DNA from: Ruminococcaceae bacterium UBA3710
GTDB lineage: Bacteria; Bacillota; Clostridia; Oscillospirales; Acutalibacteraceae
Direction: 5' to 3'
Length of the DNA: 21,974 nucleotides
NCBI GenBank assembly: GCA_002371985.1
Contig: DFHZ01000033.1
Coordinates: forward strand, 1 to 21,974
Below the pieces are notes generated by a model. It made no database searches. It saw only the letters and a list, made by a program, of their open reading frames with translations, and was not told where the DNA came from. Of the stretch, positions 8,043-14,248 are shown in pieces. Position 1 is the first letter of the stretch. Each line of letters begins with the position of its first letter. The position numbers and the translations under genes are program-made.

Positions 8043-9560
8043 ATGAGCGACTTTTTTGATGATGAAAATTTAGTTTCGCAAGAGGATAATAAATCTTCTG
8101 AAGAAAAAAAGATAATACCTAAAAAGAAACTCTTGCCTAAACTTATCGCAGGATTTCTTTGCGTTGCTATTCTTGTCGGCGGACTGTTTGCCGTAATTAA
8201 GTTTATACCTGAAAAAGAGGACGAGGATAACACTTCGTCGGCTTTTAAGACGATTGAAGCCTTAAAACTTGACGAGGATAAGGTCAAATTTCTTTCGGTA
8301 ACCAATGAAAACGGTACATTCAGTTTTTCAAAAATTACCGATAACGATACCGCTAAGTGGATACTCGAAGGTATAAATGCCGACCTTTTAAGCGATGATA
8401 AAATCTCTTCGGTTGTAAATAGTGCAACCTCGATTGACGCAATAAGAAAAATCACCGAAAAAACAGAAGAACAATGCGGAATAAATACAAGCAAAATTTA
8501 TGCCGAAATAGTAAGTGAAGATTCTTCCGTAGAAAAAATCATTTTTGGCGACCAGTCTCCCGATAATTCAGGTTGCTACCTTAAACTGTCGGGTAGTAAC
8601 GAAATTTATCTTGTCGAAGATAGTGTTAAAACCGCTTTTGAGTTTGATTCGCTTTTCTTTGCGGCGGCAGATATGATTCCGGCAGTTAGTTCCGAAGGGC
8701 TTGACGGATATTTTACAGACGGTAAACTTTCAAAATTCGATTCATTAACCGTAACAGGTAAGAATTATGCTACGCCGCTTGTTTTTGTGCCTAATACCGA
8801 TAAATCATTTTCTGAATATATACCGTATAAAATTACCTCTCCCGAGGATCATTATGCGGATAATATGGATAGTATTCTGGCTGTTTTTGCAGACGGAATA
8901 TCTGCGGGCGGTGCATATTCTTATGATACAACCGCTTCTGAAATCGCAAAATTCGGTCTTAATAGCCCCGATTTAAAACTAACTGTAAAACTCGGAACTA
9001 AATCTTTTACAAATAGTTTTAAACTTCAAGACGACGGGAACTATGCCGGTATTTCGAGCAACGGAAAATTTATCTATAAAGTATCAAATTCAAGTATTTC
9101 AGAAATAGCAAACGGCGATGCTACCAAGTATTATTCTTCTAATATCTGCCTTTTCTCGATAGATAAACTTGACAGTTTTGTTATAACCGCCGAGGGTAAA
9201 TCTTACGATTTCGGAATAAAAAAGATAGAAGACGAAGACAGTAAGGACCCTTATGAGATTACTTATGAGGGCAAGAGCATAGATTGTTCTTCTTTCCAAA
9301 GCCTTTATCAGTATGTTGTGTCGCTAAGTTGTTTCGATTTTACGACAGGCGATACAGATAAAAGCAATACCGTTACTCTAACATTTAAGTTTAAAGACGG
9401 TGATATTATTACCGTTGATTTTGAGAAGTTCAACGATACAAAATATCAGTATTCTATGAACGGAAAACCAATAGGAAAAGTTCAATCCTCTAAAATAAAT
9501 AAACTTGTAAAGTATACTAAAAAACTTGCAAACGGCGAAAAAATAACAGAACTTAATTAA
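8043..9560 (+). CDS. DUF4340 domain-containing membrane-anchored protein
   Basis: The 505-aa protein has an acidic N-terminus and a KKK stretch. One membrane helix at about residues 33-53 is followed by a long outer region rich in Asp, Ser and Lys. DUF4340 proteins usually occur directly after GldG-like genes, and this one begins two bases after the GldG-like stop (TAATAATG). The outer part contains repeated beta-rich segments, such as KFLSVTNENGTFSFSK and a weakly similar KLTVKLGTKSFTNSFKLQ. This suggests duplicated modules, but I could not align them rigorously. No catalytic motif is visible. It is likely an extracytoplasmic subunit of the same complex. A bidirectional terminator follows directly. 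Confidence 0.8.
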   Translation: MSDFFDDENLVSQEDNKSSEEKKIIPKKKLLPKLIAGFLCVAILVGGLFAVIKFIPEKEDEDNTSSAFKTIEALKLDEDKVKFLSVTNENGTFSFSKITDNDTAKWILEGINADLLSDDKISSVVNSATSIDAIRKITEKTEEQCGINTSKIYAEIVSEDSSVEKIIFGDQSPDNSGCYLKLSGSNEIYLVEDSVKTAFEFDSLFFAAADMIPAVSSEGLDGYFTDGKLSKFDSLTVTGKNYATPLVFVPNTDKSFSEYIPYKITSPEDHYADNMDSILAVFADGISAGGAYSYDTTASEIAKFGLNSPDLKLTVKLGTKSFTNSFKLQDDGNYAGISSNGKFIYKVSNSSISEIANGDATKYYSSNICLFSIDKLDSFVITAEGKSYDFGIKKIEDEDSKDPYEITYEGKSIDCSSFQSLYQYVVSLSCFDFTTGDTDKSNTVTLTFKFKDGDIITVDFEKFNDTKYQYSMNGKPIGKVQSSKINKLVKYTKKLANGEKITELN

Positions 9561-9561
9561 A

Positions 9562-9600
9562 AAATTCCCACTAAGGATAACTTAGTGGGAATTTAGGTTT
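9562..9600. terminator. Bidirectional intrinsic terminator between the ABC operon and the phage cassette
   Basis: A perfect 14-bp stem pairs 9562-9575 (AAATTCCCACTAAG) with 9581-9594 around a 5-base loop. On the plus strand it is followed by TTTAGGTTTATT. On the minus strand the stem runs into TTTTTTAATT. It can therefore end both the ABC operon and the converging holin/amidase transcript. Confidence 0.9.
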
Positions 9601-9799
9601 ATTTTGATAATTCGGGCAGTCCGCTAAGCGATGTTAAAATCGAGAGTATTCCGGCGGTAATCGATGAACTTATTACGATTTTCCAGTTTATTTCGCTAAT
9701 CATAGCCGATGTTCCGATAGTGGCGGCTGCCGTCTGTGAAACAGTTTTTATCGCTCGTATCATTGCGGCTTTTAGCCATTTACTTGATATAATATTCAT
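9599..9799 (-). CDS. Phage holin, r1t type
   Basis: The 66-aa protein has two hydrophobic segments (about 18-35 and 40-60). It closely follows the r1t-like holin pattern: KWLKAAMIRAIKTVSQTAAA, then TIGTSAMISEINW, then a second helix ending in LSGLPE. Holins form membrane lesions that release or activate the endolysin at the end of a lytic cycle. Its start overlaps the amidase stop by four bases (ATGA), giving coupled lysin-holin expression. It is the last gene of the cassette, before the bidirectional terminator. Confidence 0.85.
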   Translation of the reverse strand: MNIISSKWLKAAMIRAIKTVSQTAAATIGTSAMISEINWKIVISSSITAGILSILTSLSGLPELSK

Positions 9800-10563
9800 A
9801 CTCTTTTACCCCTTAAAATCTCGTTTACTCTGCTTTGAACTTCGGAGTAACTGTATCCAAGGGCACTCAAGCGTTGCTTTCGTTCATTTCCGTTTCCGTA
9901 AAGACCTCTTATTACTTCTCGTGCGACCTCTTCAACCGACTTCTTTATAGGAGTATCATTCTTTACGGTTTGGCTTTTATAAGTAAGACCTCCCTTTTTA
10001 ACTAAAACTTCTACACAGGCGGTTGCCACTTTGTCGGCAAAATCTTCGCTTAAAATAATAGGTGTATCGGTAGTGCTGTCCATAAAACCGCATTCGAGTA
10101 TTACTGCCGGCATATTGCTTTCTCTTACTTCGTGTAAGTTTTGCTTTTGTAAGGGAACTGCTCTGTTGCCCTTAAGCCCTGTCTTATCAATTACCGAATT
10201 ATATAATGCCTTTTGCCATTCATAAGTAGGGGAGCCGTCTTTTATAGACTTGTATACGATAGCGATTACTCCGCCGCCGCTTCTTCCGTTTATACCTGCG
10301 TTATGGTGAATTGATAAATAAAAATCGGCACCGAATTTGTTTGCCTTGTCTGTTCGTTGTTTTAAAGGTATATCGCGGTTGCCCGAAGTATCGTCAAGTC
10401 TAATAAGGCTATAACCCGAATATCCGCTTAATTTTTCCTCTATTTTTCTGCAAATACGGGAATTTAAAACCCATTCCCTCGTTTCGTTTGCATCAATGGA
10501 CTTTAAACATCTTTTTCCGCTTGTGTTTATTCCGTGTCCTGCATTAAGTGCTATTTTAAACAT
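9796..10563 (-). CDS. Phage endolysin: N-acetylmuramoyl-L-alanine amidase with a CW_7 repeat
   Basis: The enzyme cleaves the amide bond between MurNAc and the stem peptide of peptidoglycan. The 255-aa protein carries an Amidase_3 domain (about 1-175). Predicted zinc ligands are H10 (LNAGHG), E27 (ANETREW) and H86 (SIHHN), and the catalytic glutamate is E157 (VILECGF). A linker with TPIKKSVEE leads to one C-terminal CW_7/Cpl-7 cell-wall binding repeat (about 208-252) containing EVAREVIRGLYGNG and GYSYSEVQSRVNEIL. No signal peptide is present, as expected for a holin-dependent endolysin. AAGGAG lies six bases before ATG. All catalytic residues are intact, so the gene is probably functional. Confidence 0.93.
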   Translation of the reverse strand: MFKIALNAGHGINTSGKRCLKSIDANETREWVLNSRICRKIEEKLSGYSGYSLIRLDDTSGNRDIPLKQRTDKANKFGADFYLSIHHNAGINGRSGGGVIAIVYKSIKDGSPTYEWQKALYNSVIDKTGLKGNRAVPLQKQNLHEVRESNMPAVILECGFMDSTTDTPIILSEDFADKVATACVEVLVKKGGLTYKSQTVKNDTPIKKSVEEVAREVIRGLYGNGNERKQRLSALGYSYSEVQSRVNEILRGKRV

Positions 10564-10573
10564 ACTTTTCTCC

Positions 10574-10855
10574 TTACTTTGTTGGTAGTTTTATCGTTTG
10601 GTTGTATAAATCGGTAGCGACATCGTTACCGCCTAATTTATGGTACGCTTTGTATTCTTTTTCGAGTGCTTCCCTCGCATATATAGGTATTTCACCCCTT
10701 TGCGTGTACTTGTCAAATGACCTTATAATTTCGGCTCTGAGTAAGCATTGAAGACCGCTTTTTAATGCTCTGTTTTTTGAAATCAGGGTGCCTATATATG
10801 TAAAAAAACTTCCCATAACGGCAGGGAATGCCCATTTGATTATAAAATCAATCAT
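10574..10855 (-). CDS. Small phage-type protein with N-terminal membrane segment
   Basis: The 93-aa protein begins with a hydrophobic stretch (about residues 1-25, IDFIIKWAFPAVMGSFFTYI). It then has a charged helical region with LLRAEIIRSFDKYTQRGEIP and YKAYHKLGGNDV. I recognise this layout as a small conserved protein commonly found between tail and lysis genes of Firmicutes siphophages, without an assigned function. It lies ten bases upstream of the amidase gene. Its start is embedded in the 3' end of the preceding 41-aa gene (ATGATTGA overlap). It could be a second holin-like or lysis-timing protein, but that is inference. Confidence 0.75.
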   Translation of the reverse strand: MIDFIIKWAFPAVMGSFFTYIGTLISKNRALKSGLQCLLRAEIIRSFDKYTQRGEIPIYAREALEKEYKAYHKLGGNDVATDLYNQTIKLPTK

Positions 10856-10973
10856 TTTTATCTTCCTTTTTGGTGTTGTTTAAATTGACATTTTGAGAAT
10901 TTTGATATGATTTAGAATTTTCATTTGCGGCAATTATGAGAGCCCTTCTGATTTTTAAAAGCAAATCGGTCAT
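10848..10973 (-). CDS. 41-aa hypothetical protein in the phage cassette
   Basis: This short reading frame starts MTDLLLKIRRALIIAANENS and ends in an Asn/Lys-rich polar tail. It has no recognised domain. Its start overlaps the stop of the tail-fibre-like gene by four bases (ATGA), and its own stop overlaps the start of the next gene (ATGATTGA). These back-to-back overlaps are typical of coupled phage late genes and are the main evidence that it is translated. It occupies the place where small tail-associated proteins occur in Firmicutes phages. Confidence 0.6.
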   Translation of the reverse strand: MTDLLLKIRRALIIAANENSKSYQNSQNVNLNNTKKEDKND

Positions 10974-12061
10974 ATTTCTTCAACCTTTCCTGCAACAACA
11001 ACTCCGTTACTTATGGAAATTTCCCAAGTTTCACCGTTTGATATAACAGGCGGAGTGCCTATGTATTTAGATATTGGAAGAATTATGCTTATATTACCGC
11101 TTGTGGCAGTAGTAATTTTTATTAAACAGTCAAAATCTCCTTGAGGTGCTATAGCATTCAAATTGCTTACATTATTACCAACAAAAATGGCATTGTCCTC
11201 TAAATAGACAGTACCGCCTGTGAATGTAATTACTTTTGTTTTGTCTGCCTTTTCGGAAATTGCCTCAGAAACTGCTTTTCCGCTTTGTGCGTTTTCGCTG
11301 TCGGCTGAAAACTCCTGCTCTACAATCTGCACGGCACTGTCTGCTTTTGCAAGACTTGCTTGAACGGCTCGGCTAAGGTCATATTTCGGGATTCCCAAAT
11401 CTTCGTCATATTCGTATGCTCCTATATCTTCGCAGGTGAGAGAAAAATTATGTGTGAGCGGTATACCGTTAATTGTTAAGGTTTTTGGAACAAATTTGCT
11501 GAATGCCTCTTCTTTGGTATAAAATTCAGGGATGTCAATCCATGTCGTGTCATAATTAAGGAAAGTCTTTTTTGCGAGTATCTGTCCCTGCCTTCCCCCG
11601 ACGGGAACACCTTTGCCGTTAAATGCTCCGCTAGAGGCATCGTCCTTTACAGATACAGCCATATTGTAAGCAAGTCTTGCTATTTCAAGCATTTGCCTTA
11701 CAACGGAAGGCGTCGGGTCAATAGGTACTAAATCTCCGCAACCGCTTTCAATTACGGCAACGGCTTCGGCTGAAGATGTAATTACCGTATAATCTTTTTC
11801 GCCGAAAACCGAGATATAAAAGCCGGACGCTTTGATTACCTCTTGCGGAACGAAGCAAACATTATCACCTAAATACATACTGTTGCCATTTTGCATAACA
11901 ACATAGTATTCCTTTGAACCGTACTTAAATACGGCGGTTTTAAGGGTATCATCCCAATCAGAGTCGAAATTGAATTTAACGGTTAAGAACCTTGAACTGT
12001 CGGAAATGACCTCGCTGTATTCAAGGCTTAAAGTTTGACCCGTAACATTAGCAATAATCAT
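10970..12061 (-). CDS. Phage tail fibre / baseplate-type protein
   Basis: The 363-aa protein starts MIIANVTGQTLSLEYSE. An N-terminal beta-rich domain (about 1-110) contains LTVKFNFDSDWDDTLKTAVF. A helical linker with SVVRQMLEIARLAYNMA (about 118-137) follows, then a Gly-rich segment. The motif SENAQSGKAVSEAI near residues 254-267 is widespread in phage tail fibres. The C-terminal part (about 275-363) is beta-rich and probably host-facing. A longer frame upstream is possible, but GGAGA seven bases before this ATG decides the start. The gene heads the cassette of tail, lysin and holin genes, coupled to the next gene by ATGA. Its receptor is unknown. Confidence 0.75.
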   Translation of the reverse strand: MIIANVTGQTLSLEYSEVISDSSRFLTVKFNFDSDWDDTLKTAVFKYGSKEYYVVMQNGNSMYLGDNVCFVPQEVIKASGFYISVFGEKDYTVITSSAEAVAVIESGCGDLVPIDPTPSVVRQMLEIARLAYNMAVSVKDDASSGAFNGKGVPVGGRQGQILAKKTFLNYDTTWIDIPEFYTKEEAFSKFVPKTLTINGIPLTHNFSLTCEDIGAYEYDEDLGIPKYDLSRAVQASLAKADSAVQIVEQEFSADSENAQSGKAVSEAISEKADKTKVITFTGGTVYLEDNAIFVGNNVSNLNAIAPQGDFDCLIKITTATSGNISIILPISKYIGTPPVISNGETWEISISNGVVVAGKVEEI

Positions 12062-12095
12062 AGTTGTTTCTCCTTTTCTTGTGTGCACCGAGAAA

Positions 12096-12124
12096 ATTAT
12101 AGGAGCGATATTTGCGACATTCAC
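12096..12124 (-). promoter_or_regulatory. Possible promoter of the tail-fibre/lysis cassette
   Basis: On the minus strand a perfect TATAAT (plus 12096-12101) lies about 35 bases before the tail-fibre start. The only -35 at 17-base spacing is GTGAAT (12119-12124), a poor match. A minus-strand terminator upstream (12186-12225) means the cassette needs its own promoter, which supports this weak candidate. Confidence 0.35.
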
Positions 12125-12138
12125 CGACAAAACAGCAA

Positions 12139-12169
12139 GTCGAGAGGCTCGACACCTATGATGTCAGAG
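12139..12169 (-). promoter_or_regulatory. Two mutually exclusive hairpins in the leader before the phage cassette
   Basis: GTCGAG at 12139-12144 pairs with CTCGAC at 12148-12153 around a 3-base loop. The same CTCGACA (12148-12154) can instead pair with TGTC (12162-12165) plus GAG (12167-12169), with one bulged base. Only one of the two hairpins can form at a time. The element lies upstream of the weak promoter, so it may act as DNA or as part of read-through RNA. A function is not established. Confidence 0.3.
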
Positions 12170-12185
12170 GGCAGACATTGCATAG

Positions 12186-12225
12186 AAAAAGCAACCGATT
12201 TACAAATTAGCAAATCGGTTGCTTT
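12186..12225 (-). terminator. Intrinsic terminator after the Cys-rich protein gene
   Basis: A perfect 14-bp stem pairs 12188-12201 (AAAGCAACCGATTT) with 12212-12225 around a 10-base loop. Reading the minus strand, it is followed by a five-T tract (12190-12186). On the plus strand no T tract follows. It therefore separates the Cys-rich gene from the phage cassette. Confidence 0.88.
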
Positions 12226-12254
12226 ATGTTCCGCTGTTTTTTTATAGCCACTTT

Positions 12255-12479
12255 TCACATAAAATAATCATCTTCAATTTTAAAAAGTTTTTTAAACCAC
12301 TTTTTTATCTTATTTCTTTTTAGTCGCCAGTCATATTCAGGAAAACAATACAAAAAATAATCGCACTCATCACAACAACACTCATATTCGGGATGTTCGC
12401 CGTTGCCTAAACATTTGCGACCTTGTCTGCTTGGTGTAAGCGGTATGCCGGTTACATCAATTATTTGTTTTCTTCTCAT
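12255..12479 (-). CDS. 74-aa Cys-rich protein of unknown function
   Basis: The protein begins MRRKQIIDVTGIPLTPSR. Its centre holds a cysteine/histidine cluster: C23, H29, C34, C35, C36, C39 and C45, in GNGEHPEYECCCDECDYFLY. This suggests a small zinc or other metal site. The C-terminus is basic and aromatic (KKWFKKLFK), which could bind nucleic acid or membrane. Proteins with the IDVTG...LTP...CLGNGEH pattern seem familiar from clostridial genomes as uncharacterised ORFs, but I cannot name a family. A longer reading frame exists; GAGGTG six bases before this ATG decides the start. Upstream lie a structured RNA and a terminator; downstream another terminator. It therefore forms a single-gene unit between the phage cassette and galT. 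Confidence 0.7.
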   Translation of the reverse strand: MRRKQIIDVTGIPLTPSRQGRKCLGNGEHPEYECCCDECDYFLYCFPEYDWRLKRNKIKKWFKKLFKIEDDYFM

Positions 12480-12496
12480 ATTTTTCACCTCACAAT

Positions 12497-12524
12497 AAAA
12501 AAGCACATCCCCGAAGAGATGTGC
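12497..12524 (-). terminator. UUCG-capped intrinsic terminator of the structured RNA
   Basis: On the minus strand GCACATC (12524-12518) pairs with GATGTGC (12509-12503). The stem extends through a U-G and a C-G pair to a cUUCGg tetraloop, nine pairs in all, and is followed by TTTTTT (12502-12497). It lies six bases before the GAGGTG ribosome binding site of the Cys-rich gene, as in transcription attenuators. Confidence 0.9.
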
Positions 12525-12637
12525 CGAAAAAGTGTTTCTCCAGGTCGTTGCCATACGAAAACCCCATAGAGGAATTAAGGAGAACACCTTTTACCAAGGT
12601 ATTTTCCCTCTATAAGGCTATTAAATTCGTATGGCAA
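12497..12637 (-). ncRNA. Candidate structured RNA: small RNA or attenuating leader of the Cys-rich gene
   Basis: Read on the minus strand, the outer helix pairs 12637-12626 with 12559-12548 (12 bp, TTGCCATACGAA/TTCGTATGGCAA). Inside it, helix P2 pairs 12613-12607 with 12572-12566 (7 bp). A terminal hairpin P3 pairs 12600-12596 with 12590-12586 (ACCTT/AAGGT). The single-stranded GTGTTCTCC (12587-12579) can pair with GGAGAAACAC (12541-12532) beyond the outer helix, giving a pseudoknot with one bulge. The RNA begins about six bases after a strong promoter and ends in a UUCG-capped terminator, so it is about 140 nt. It does not resemble 6S RNA, SRP RNA, tmRNA, T-box, M-box or any common riboswitch I know. 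The helices, promoter and terminator are seen; the function is not. Confidence 0.6.
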
Positions 12638-12641
12638 TGTT

Positions 12642-12670
12642 ATTTTACCATATCAAAATAAAAATGTAAA
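12642..12670 (-). promoter_or_regulatory. Sigma-A promoter of the structured RNA
   Basis: On the minus strand TTTACA (12670-12665) and TAAAAT (12647-12642) are separated by exactly 17 bases. Each matches five of six consensus positions. The predicted start, near 12635, coincides with the first base pairs of the outer RNA helix, which supports a genuine transcription unit. Confidence 0.75.
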
Positions 12671-12672
12671 GA

Positions 12673-12707
12673 TAAAAAAGGTATGAGCGAAAAATCACCC
12701 ATACCTT
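12673..12707 (-). terminator. Intrinsic terminator of the DUF3048-galT operon
   Basis: On the minus strand AAGGTATG (12707-12700) pairs with CATACCTT (12685-12678) around a 14-base loop. A TTTTTT tract overlaps the stem end (12678-12673). It lies 37 bases after the galT stop and just upstream of the structured-RNA promoter. Confidence 0.85.
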
Positions 12708-12744
12708 ATAATAAAATACTTTATTCGTTGTTTGATATATTAAA

Positions 12745-14235
12745 TTATTTTACACTTTCAGCAAACTTTAAAAATGAAGCAAGACCTTCTTTTGTTCGCT
12801 TAAATACTCCTGCGTGTTCAAGTACCTTTGAGAAAACAATTCCTATTTCGTCATTTATTATTTTATCAATATTGTCCTTGTTTATGTCATTGTACTTGTT
12901 TTTAATTTCATAGGTCCAATCGGCATGTTTTGAAAGAACTTGGTCATTTCTAATATCTTTACCGGAAAGAATGGCACTCTTTAAATCGGTCATTTCGTTT
13001 TTAAGGCGAGCCGGAAGAACCGCAAGTCCCATAACTTCAATAAGTCCTATGTTTTCCTTTTTAATGTGGTGAAGTTCGGAATGCGGGTGGAAAACACCAA
13101 GCGGATGTTCTTTTGTAGTTATGTTGTTTCTAAGCACCAGGTCAAGTTCAAAGTTTTCGCCGTTCTTTCTTGCAATAGGCGTAATCGTATTGTGCGGTAC
13201 ACCGTCTGTTTCAGCAAAGATAAAAGCATCTTCGTCGGTGTAATGACGCCAATTATCGAGAATTTTAGAGGCAAGTTCAATAATTCTGTCGGTGTTATCA
13301 GACGAAAGCCTTATAACCGACATAGGCCATTTTAAAATACCGGCACCTACATCTTCAAAACCTTCAAAAGAAAGAGGAGTTTCGATTTTTGCCTTTGCCA
13401 TAGCAAATGTATAATGACCGCCCTGAAAATGGTCGTGGCTTAAAATAGAACCGCCTACAATAGGCAGGTCGGCATTGGAACCGACAAAGTAGTGAGGGAA
13501 CTGCTTAACAAAATCAAAAAGTTTTCTGAATGTGCCCGGGTTTATCGACATCGGAGAATGTTCGCCGTTAAATACGATACAATGCTCATTATAATAAACA
13601 TAGGGCGAGTATTGGAAAAACCAGTCGCTGTCGTTTATTCTTACAGGTATTATACGGTGATTTTGTCTTGCAGGGAAATTCATTCTTCCTGCATAGCCCT
13701 CGCATTCTTTACATAAAAGACACTTGGGATAACCTGCCTGCGGGGCATTTTTTGCCGCCGCAATGGCTTTTGGGTCCTTTTCGGGCTTTGAAAGGTTTAT
13801 AGTTATATCAAGTGTGCCGTATTCTGTTTCTGCTTCCCATTTTAAATCTTTCTTTATGCGGTAGCGTCTTATATAATCGCTGTCGCAACTGAAATTATAA
13901 TAATAGTCGGTTGCAGTTTTGGGAGATACTTTATAGAGTTCGTAGAACTTATTTGTAACATAAGACGGCAAGGGAAGAAGAGCACCCATAAGTTTGGTGT
14001 CAAACAAATCTCTTGCGGTGATATTATCTTCGATAATGCCCTTTTCTACTGCAAAGTCCAACAATTCTTTTAATGTTTCTTCGAGATTGACATCTGAAAA
14101 ATTTTCACTGCACTCAAATTCGTCAATATTTAAAATTTCTAAAATGCGATTTGTTACATAAATTTCGTCCCGTTTATTAAGCAAACCTTTTTCAATTCCG
14201 TAACAAACTAATTTTTTAATGCTTTCTTGTATCAT
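12745..14235 (-). CDS. galT: UDP-glucose--hexose-1-phosphate uridylyltransferase, class II (Gram-positive type)
   Basis: The enzyme exchanges UMP between UDP-glucose and galactose-1-phosphate, giving UDP-galactose and glucose-1-phosphate, in the cytoplasmic Leloir pathway. The 496-aa length is that of the class II GalT of Firmicutes, longer than the E. coli enzyme. The active-site region is SHDHFQGG at 266-273, with H267 and H269 as likely catalytic histidines. Other conserved stretches are NFPARQNHRIIP, NGEHSPMSINPGTF and LGVFHPHSELHHIKKENIGL. The start at MIQESIKKL is set by GGAG six bases upstream; a 25-residue extension is rejected. It begins 13 bases after the DUF3048 gene and is cotranscribed with it. 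galE lies further along on the other strand; galK is absent from the window. Confidence 0.95.
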   Translation of the reverse strand: MIQESIKKLVCYGIEKGLLNKRDEIYVTNRILEILNIDEFECSENFSDVNLEETLKELLDFAVEKGIIEDNITARDLFDTKLMGALLPLPSYVTNKFYELYKVSPKTATDYYYNFSCDSDYIRRYRIKKDLKWEAETEYGTLDITINLSKPEKDPKAIAAAKNAPQAGYPKCLLCKECEGYAGRMNFPARQNHRIIPVRINDSDWFFQYSPYVYYNEHCIVFNGEHSPMSINPGTFRKLFDFVKQFPHYFVGSNADLPIVGGSILSHDHFQGGHYTFAMAKAKIETPLSFEGFEDVGAGILKWPMSVIRLSSDNTDRIIELASKILDNWRHYTDEDAFIFAETDGVPHNTITPIARKNGENFELDLVLRNNITTKEHPLGVFHPHSELHHIKKENIGLIEVMGLAVLPARLKNEMTDLKSAILSGKDIRNDQVLSKHADWTYEIKNKYNDINKDNIDKIINDEIGIVFSKVLEHAGVFKRTKEGLASFLKFAESVK

Positions 14236-14248
14236 ATAAAACTCCAAA

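Noticed and set aside
10960..12219. Direct repeat AGCAAATCGGT at 10960-10970 and 12209-12219 as phage attachment sites
   Set aside because: Only 11 bases; one copy lies at a gene overlap and the other inside a terminator stem. It does not flank the cassette.
12490..12567. 25-aa reading frame inside the structured RNA that could be a leader peptide
   Set aside because: No ribosome binding site precedes its ATG, which lies inside helix P2. The frame looks incidental.
12480..12587. N-terminal extension of the Cys-rich protein reading frame (to 110 aa)
   Set aside because: It runs through the terminator and structured RNA, has no ribosome binding site, and the start at 12479 has GAGGTG at good spacing.
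12548..12637. A 90-bp MITE or insertion-sequence remnant with 12-bp inverted ends
   Set aside because: No target-site duplication is seen, and nested helices, promoter and terminator fit an RNA gene better.
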